From: Hyphomicrobiales bacterium
GTDB taxonomy: Bacteria > Pseudomonadota > Alphaproteobacteria > Rhizobiales > JAJFHC01
Reading direction: 5' to 3'
Assembly (NCBI GenBank): GCA_021775835.1
Contig: JAJFHC010000070.1
Span: 1-64,000 of the forward strand
DNA: 64,000 nucleotides
Shown: in pieces, positions 59,368-64,000 of the stretch
Layout of the letters: every line of letters begins with the position of its first letter
How positions within the stretch are numbered: position 1 is the stretch's first letter
Made by a program: the position numbers and the translations under genes
Notes under the pieces: model-generated
What the model saw: only the letters and a program-made list of their open reading frames with translations
The model's database searches: none
Told to the model about the DNA's origin: nothing

Positions 59368-61413
59368 ATGACACTCGAAAACAATGCTTTTCTTCAGCAA
59401 TGGGACACATCACTCGAAATCCCACCATTCGAAGCCATCACGACAGAACAATTCCCGCCGGCATTTCAGAGAGCATTCAACGATCATCAAACCGAAATTG
59501 ACGCTATTGCCGACGAACCGGCAAAGCCCACTTTCCAGAACACAATCGAGGCACTCGAGGATAGCGGACAGTTGCTGAGTCGTGTCAGCAGTGTGTTCTT
59601 TGCTCTAGCTGGCACGGACACAAACGATGCCTTGCAGAAAATCCAGAAGGATGTCGCCCCGACTCTTTCTCGCCATTACAGCGAGATCTATCTGAACCAG
59701 ACGTTGTTTGACCGGGTCCATACGCTTTTCAATACTATGGACACTCTTGATCTGACCTCCGAGCAACGCCGGGTTCTGGAGCGATACAACACGTTGTTTG
59801 AACGGAGCGGCGCCTCACTGTCGCTTGAAGCACGGCTGCGAATGAAAGAGATCGCGTCTTCGCATGCAGCACTGACAACGTCATTCGCCCAAAACGTGCT
59901 GGCGGACGAACGCGAATTCATGCTCGTACTCGATTCCCGTGACGACCTTGACGGACTCCCCGGGTTCGTTGTGGAAAGCGCCGCGGCGGCTGCGAGCGAG
60001 CGTGGCCTGGAGGGAAAGTTCGTCATAACCCTTGCGCGGTCCAGCATAGATCCTTTCCTGACCTTCTCGGCCCGACGCGACTTGCGGCAAACAGCCTTTG
60101 AAGCCTGGACCAAACGAGGGGAGAATGATGGCAAATTCGACAATCGAGACATAATCTCTCAGATCGTTGCGCTGCGCCACGAACAGGCAGAGCTGCTTGG
60201 TTTCGGTTCATTCGCGGAATTTGCGCTCGACGACACCATGGCAGGTACACCGCAAGCCGTCAGAGACCTATTGCTGGCAGTCTGGGCGCCGGCCCGCGCG
60301 CAAGCCCTGATCGAACGCGATCAGCTCCAAGACATGATTTCCTCAGAAGGCGGCAACTTCGATCTTGAGGCCTGGGACTGGCGTTTCTACTCGGAGAGAG
60401 TCCGAAAGCAACTCCACGACCTCGATGAGACCGAACTGAAGCCTTACTTCCAGCTGGACCAGATTATCCAGGCGGCCTTTTATACTGCGGGCAAACTGTT
60501 CGGCTTGAGCTTTGAGGAGCGTTCGGATTTGCCGCGGTACCACAAGGATGTGCGCGGATGGGAAGTTACCAACAGCGACGGCGGGCACGTCGGCATATTT
60601 TTCGGCGACTATTTTGCGCGCCCTTCAAAGAGAAGTGGTGCGTGGATGCAGCAATTGAGACCGCAGCACCGGTGCGGAAAAGATGTCAGTCCGATTATTC
60701 TCAATGTGATGAATTTTTCGAAAGGGCCAGATGGTGCACCGACCTTGCTGAGTTTCGACGACGCGCGCACCCTGTTTCATGAGTTCGGTCATGCTTTGCA
60801 TGGCCTGCTCTCAAATGTGACCTATCCGATCATTGCGGGTACGAAAGTCTCGCGTGACTTTGTCGAATTGCCTTCCCAGCTTTTCGAACATTGGCTGGAA
60901 CAACCGGAAGTCCTTCAACAGTTCGCCGTTCATCACGTGACAGGTGCAGCGATCCCCCAGGCTCTGCTCACTCGTTTGCTTGGCGCACAAACATTCAATC
61001 AGGGGTTCGCAACGGTGGAGTACGTGTCATCGGCACTCGTCGATCTCGACCTGCACTGCTCAGACCCGGAATTGTTGAAAGACGCGGCTGCCTTCGAATC
61101 GCAATCGCTTGGGCGTATCGACATGCCCAAAGAGATTGCCATGCGCCACAGGCTCCCTCATTTCCTGCATCTGTTTTCGTCCTATGCGTATGCTTCCTCC
61201 TACTACAGCTACATGTGGTCGGAGGTTATGGATGCCGACGCATTCGGCGCCTTCGAGGAGGCCGGCGACATCTTCGATTCGGCAACTGCCGATCGGCTTT
61301 ACGGCGAAATATACTCCACCGGAGGCCGCAACGACCCTAATGACGCTTACATTGCCTTTAGAGGCCGGCCACCGGAAATAGGATCATTGCTAGAGAAACG
61401 GGGGCTAGCGTAA
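59368..61413 (+). CDS. M3-family zinc oligopeptidase (Dcp/PrlC-like)
   Basis: A 681-residue metallopeptidase that cleaves small peptides in the cytoplasm. The zinc motif is FHEFGHALHGLLS with HExxH and the downstream Glu in the SRDFVELPSQLFEHW segment. Its length and the YYSYMWSEVMDADAF ending fit peptidyl-dipeptidase Dcp and oligopeptidase A. The ATG at 59368 gives the normal start (MTLENNAFLQQWD); the longer frame to 59272 has no support. Upstream sequence is divergent from the TfoX gene. Confidence 0.94.
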   Translation: MTLENNAFLQQWDTSLEIPPFEAITTEQFPPAFQRAFNDHQTEIDAIADEPAKPTFQNTIEALEDSGQLLSRVSSVFFALAGTDTNDALQKIQKDVAPTLSRHYSEIYLNQTLFDRVHTLFNTMDTLDLTSEQRRVLERYNTLFERSGASLSLEARLRMKEIASSHAALTTSFAQNVLADEREFMLVLDSRDDLDGLPGFVVESAAAAASERGLEGKFVITLARSSIDPFLTFSARRDLRQTAFEAWTKRGENDGKFDNRDIISQIVALRHEQAELLGFGSFAEFALDDTMAGTPQAVRDLLLAVWAPARAQALIERDQLQDMISSEGGNFDLEAWDWRFYSERVRKQLHDLDETELKPYFQLDQIIQAAFYTAGKLFGLSFEERSDLPRYHKDVRGWEVTNSDGGHVGIFFGDYFARPSKRSGAWMQQLRPQHRCGKDVSPIILNVMNFSKGPDGAPTLLSFDDARTLFHEFGHALHGLLSNVTYPIIAGTKVSRDFVELPSQLFEHWLEQPEVLQQFAVHHVTGAAIPQALLTRLLGAQTFNQGFATVEYVSSALVDLDLHCSDPELLKDAAAFESQSLGRIDMPKEIAMRHRLPHFLHLFSSYAYASSYYSYMWSEVMDADAFGAFEEAGDIFDSATADRLYGEIYSTGGRNDPNDAYIAFRGRPPEIGSLLEKRGLA

Positions 61414-61512
61414 CGGTCATCTCCGTCTGCCAGCGACACGGCTGTTGCATCATGTTGACACTGGTGCGAGATTGTAGACCATTGGTTGGCAAATGGTTTC
61501 GGGGGGAACAAC

Positions 61513-62430
61513 GTGGCTGATTTTTCGTGCTATGTGTCGATAGAAAACAGGACACATGTGCCGATGACAATGGTTGGAGCGCCATCGAATCCATCTCAAG
61601 GGTTCTGGAAAATGCCACCGTCGCCGGTGATTGCACCAGGCCGGTCGTCACCGGAGCTGCACCTGTCTGATCGGGCTGGCCCAATTGGTACACAGGGCGA
61701 CATTACCTACGTCTTGCACTATGCGGATATCGAATATTGTGTGGGATTCCGGTTCTCCGATCCCTTTACGGGAAACAATGAAGGCTCAGCCTGCGTGACA
61801 ATCAAGGACTATGCTGACCCTTCTTTGCCACTGAACCCGGGCATGATCAGATCGACGGTGAGTGCGCGTTCCGGCGAGGATGAGGCCTGGGCGCGCAAGA
61901 TCCCGCAAACAGGGCACCCTTTGCATTTGAAGTATGTTGTGGAGGAAGCGACCTCCGGGACGATCATGCGGCTTAAACGGCTGACGGGCAAAAAACTGTC
62001 AGAACTGGACGATGAGACCTATCTGATCACCACGGCCGCGGATCACCCGTTTCGATTGCCGGTGGATGCACAATTCAAGAAATTCAAGAAAGCCGGTGAC
62101 CACTGGGATATGCAAAGCGCCCTTCACCTGTCCGACACTGACCCGGCGTTTGACCTTGTGATCAAGGAGTATGATCCGGTTAGCCCTGACGATCGTCTGG
62201 GCGCGGTTCGAATTGACCCTGCCAAAAAATCGCTGACCACTTACTGGTCCAATGGTGAACTCTATACAACTGATTTCAATTATGATCAGCCTTCGGTCCT
62301 GACATTACACAGCTTCAAGCTTAGCAATCGTGACACTTCTTCGGCGAATGAATTCTCCAGGGGACTCCCAGATCCCAGTGTAGAGTCAACTTACGATCTT
62401 GAGATTTCATTCTCGAGTATTGGCACCTGA
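61513..62430 (+). CDS. unrecognised protein, possibly aegerolysin-like domain plus C2-like domain
   Basis: A 305-residue protein without signal peptide. Residues 1-95 (YVSIENRTHVPMTMVGAP, then W-x2-PPSPVIAPG and GTQGDITYVLHY) show the beta-sandwich pattern of aegerolysins and related membrane-binding toxins. Residues 140-305 include FDLVIKEYDPVSPDDRLGAV, which matches the Ca-binding strand of C2 domains. Both assignments are by eye. GTG at 61513 is chosen because GGGGGGAAC lies seven bases upstream; the frame from TTG 61486 is weaker. It could be a lipid-binding effector, but no secretion genes are near. Confidence 0.55.
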   Translation: MADFSCYVSIENRTHVPMTMVGAPSNPSQGFWKMPPSPVIAPGRSSPELHLSDRAGPIGTQGDITYVLHYADIEYCVGFRFSDPFTGNNEGSACVTIKDYADPSLPLNPGMIRSTVSARSGEDEAWARKIPQTGHPLHLKYVVEEATSGTIMRLKRLTGKKLSELDDETYLITTAADHPFRLPVDAQFKKFKKAGDHWDMQSALHLSDTDPAFDLVIKEYDPVSPDDRLGAVRIDPAKKSLTTYWSNGELYTTDFNYDQPSVLTLHSFKLSNRDTSSANEFSRGLPDPSVESTYDLEISFSSIGT

Positions 62431-62502
62431 ATCAGTATTCCATTGCGCCGTCCCCACTGTTGTGGTTAGTCCGGCATTCCCAACGCGTGTATTGGTTTTG
62501 CG

Positions 62503-63036
62503 ATGTCAAACAAACTGTTTTTCTTTGGGTCCCTCCGGGATGCCGATCTCTTCGAGATTGTTATCGGACGCCCTCTGTCGGCCTTCAAATGTAGCCACGC
62601 GGTGCTGGCGGATCACACCGTCGAGCGCCTGAAGGAATTCCCCTATCCGAGACTTGTGCGGGCACCGGGTCGTAATGCGACCGGGCTCCTTGTAGGCGGT
62701 CTCGAGCATTGGGAAATCGAGCGTACGAGTTTCTACGAGACCGCAGAATATGACCTGATTACGCTGGCCGTGAACACTTCGACGGGAACTGTAGATACAG
62801 GTTGCTACATCGCAACAGACAGTCTGGAAACCATGGCGGAGACGGGAATATCCTGGTCGATCGACGAATGGCGAGAGGACGCCAAGACCACCGCAATGGC
62901 AGAAGCGGAAATCGCAATGGGTTCATACTTCGGTCGGATACCCAGAGATCAGATCGACAATTACTGGGAAGAAATCGAACTGCTGGCTGAACAACTGTTG
63001 GCGGAACGGGAACGTACACGCACGGATGTCGCTTGA
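62503..63036 (+). CDS. gamma-glutamylcyclotransferase-like (AIG2/GGCT fold) protein
   Basis: A 177-residue protein. KLFFFGSLRDADLFEIVIG corresponds to the GGCT substrate loop (YFGxLR type), then ATGLLVGGLEHWEIERTSFYETAEYDL carries the catalytic-region Glu. The family breaks gamma-glutamyl amides to 5-oxoproline. The last 40 residues are a charged helix of unknown role. It follows the previous gene by 72 bases and ends a plus-strand run before a structured intergenic region. Confidence 0.82.
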   Translation: MSNKLFFFGSLRDADLFEIVIGRPLSAFKCSHAVLADHTVERLKEFPYPRLVRAPGRNATGLLVGGLEHWEIERTSFYETAEYDLITLAVNTSTGTVDTGCYIATDSLETMAETGISWSIDEWREDAKTTAMAEAEIAMGSYFGRIPRDQIDNYWEEIELLAEQLLAERERTRTDVA

Positions 63037-63094
63037 CTTCAAACTGATTCAACGTGGCTGCATGAGTCCCCTGGTCTTTCTCTGAAAACGACAG

Positions 63095-63217
63095 AACCCC
63101 CGCCTCGGGAGACGGGGGTTGCTGTGACCGGTCCGCACCGGCATCCCAGAAGGGGACTGGGATCTCGACGGTATGCCCAGTTGCCTCAAAGGGCAAGCAT
63201 GGTCGTGATTAACCATG
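63095..63217. ncRNA. candidate structured RNA: five consecutive hairpins in a convergent intergenic region
   Basis: Stem 1 AACCCCCG/CGGGGGTT (63095-63120); stem 2 CCGGT/ACCGG (63128-63141); stem 3 ATCCCAG/CTGGGAT (63143-63163); stem 4 ATGC..GCAT around TTGCC/GGCAA (63173-63200); stem 5 CATGGT/ACCATG (63198-63217). Stem 1 could be a terminator for the GGCT-like gene, but it has no T run. The rest is unusually dense pairing for 224 bases. Strand is undetermined. Confidence 0.45.
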
Positions 63218-63260
63218 AACCAGTTATTAACGGCTGTTGCAAATCGGAGCACAACAAGCG

Positions 63261-63569
63261 TCAAATGACGAGCAGATAGGGAATCGCGCCGACACCTGCC
63301 ACCATCAGGGCAAAAACAAACATTCCCAGATAGGTCAGGCCTCTTTGCCTGACAGGTCTGTCGTCAGGTGAGAACACCCAGGCGAGCACACGTGCCACCA
63401 CATATGTCAAGAATGCAGGGGCGACAGCGAAAACAATCACAAAGGTGTAGTACCGCCGCAGATCCTCTGGCGGCGTGTAGAGCGCATAGAGGCAGGCGCC
63501 AAGCGCAAACACCAGGAACACGAAGTACAACCTTGTGCCAAGCCTCAGTAAGCCACGCGACAGTATCAT
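63261..63569 (-). CDS. small membrane protein with three helices
   Basis: I do not recognise this 102-residue protein. It has three hydrophobic segments (about residues 13-32, 41-63 and 79-101) and short polar loops, one being RVLAWVFSPDDRPVRQRG. Such small membrane proteins are common near envelope genes, but no motif suggests a function. It lies 83 bases downstream of the partial gene on the same strand and may be in its operon. Confidence 0.6.
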   Translation of the reverse strand: MILSRGLLRLGTRLYFVFLVFALGACLYALYTPPEDLRRYYTFVIVFAVAPAFLTYVVARVLAWVFSPDDRPVRQRGLTYLGMFVFALMVAGVGAIPYLLVI

Positions 63570-63652
63570 GTCTTGAATTATGTGGAATCAAACTCCAGAC
63601 CGCAAGGCTTCTGATTGGTAAATGGTCGTGTTTTATTATTGTGAACCTGCGA

Positions 63653-64000
63653 TCAACTGACTTGCGACGCTGCGTCTTTGGCCGCCTGGGCCAACAATTC
63701 GTTCACCTGTCCGACCTGCTCAGTTGGTATGGGTACGAGCAAACGGCTCGCCCCGATGACCAATGACAATGCCACGAAGTTCGGGTCTTTCAGCGGCAGG
63801 GCTCCAATCATGGCCGGTGGTGGTGTCGGCACAGAAAAAAGACTGTCCTCGGCAGGTGGGTTTTGCTTGGCGCTTGCATCGATTTCGACAAACAGTCTCG
63901 AGATGATTTCCATGCACAAATTTTGATCGGCAGCAAACCTGACGGTTTCTTCGCCACCGCGCATCGCGAACACTTCAATCGTTCCATCGTCCAGGCGCCG
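63653..64000 (-). CDS. partial gene running off the window end, unrecognised
   Basis: The reading frame is open to base 64000: nine more codons (RRLDDGTIE) lie in frame upstream of the GTG at 63973, so the start is outside the window. The visible 115 residues contain alternating hydrophobic and charged segments, an acidic CMEIISRLFVEIDASAKQ helix, a proline-rich patch, and a C-terminal helix ending AAKDAASQVS. No domain is recognised. Confidence 0.6.
   Translation of the reverse strand, partial: RRLDDGTIEVFAMRGGEETVRFAADQNLCMEIISRLFVEIDASAKQNPPAEDSLFSVPTPPPAMIGALPLKDPNFVALSLVIGASRLLVPIPTEQVGQVNELLAQAAKDAASQVS

Noticed and set aside
1..64000. tRNA genes, rRNA, CRISPR arrays, insertion sequences, phage or attachment sites
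   Set aside because: None was seen by eye: no CCA-ended cloverleaf, no short direct-repeat array, and no transposase or integrase motif among the translated frames. A tRNAscan or IS search could still find a missed short element.

Overview
The window looks like chromosomal DNA of an alphaproteobacterium, probably a marine or host-associated Hyphomicrobiales-type organism. The basis is family content rather than a marker gene: an Usg-family protein, a choline-sulfatase-like enzyme, an ECF sigma/anti-sigma pair, several DUF1989, Rieske and MttB-type catabolic genes, and moderately GC-rich sequence. I saw no rRNA, tRNA, insertion sequence, phage gene or CRISPR array.

Layout. 0-5.5 kb holds housekeeping genes: an Uup-type ABC-F ATPase, a TlpA-like thioredoxin, an APS kinase fused to a decayed CysN-like GTPase domain, and a class I glutamine amidotransferase. 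5.5-6.5 kb holds a terminator, an FMN riboswitch and ribB. 6.6-15.8 kb is a first catabolic island: a Rieske oxygenase behind a TetR-type palindrome, an FAD oxidase, a HAD hydrolase, a DUF1989 protein, and a minus-strand run of membrane protein, two-subunit CoA-transferase-like enzyme, D-arginine-dehydrogenase-like oxidase and acyl-CoA dehydrogenase. 15.9-17.3 kb is an ArsR/SRPBCC pair divergent from another SRPBCC gene across a perfect palindrome. 17.3-25.2 kb holds a secreted VWA protein with five 93-residue repeats, an HSL-type esterase, an Ldh-family dehydrogenase, an L,D-transpeptidase, and an ECF sigma/anti-sigma pair followed by an exported intradiol dioxygenase. 25.2-28.6 kb is a RimB-RimK-AstE-like cluster plus an aldo/keto reductase.

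28.7-44 kb is the most distinctive region and the best candidate for an undescribed pathway. It holds two Fe(II)/2-oxoglutarate (PhyH) oxygenases, a BetC-like choline sulfatase, a non-pyrrolysine MttB-type methyltransferase, a VOC protein, a class II aldolase, two tandem Rieske oxygenases, a GcvA-type LysR regulator, a DMT exporter, an HCCA-isomerase-like protein, an SDR lacking its catalytic tyrosine, a histidine-rich membrane protein and an aldehyde dehydrogenase. Together they suggest uptake-independent breakdown of sulfated and N-methylated osmolytes. No Rieske reductase and no corrinoid protein is encoded in the window, so partners must lie elsewhere.

44-64 kb is mixed: Usg, three MFS transporters, a MOSC protein, a bacterial voltage-gated sodium channel, a highly charged repeat protein, a 2-hydroxyacid dehydrogenase, a CaiB/GST/TTC38 run, several unrecognised envelope proteins, a TfoX-domain protein, an M3 oligopeptidase, a possible aegerolysin/C2-like protein, a gamma-glutamylcyclotransferase-like protein, a densely structured intergenic region, and a gene cut by the window end.
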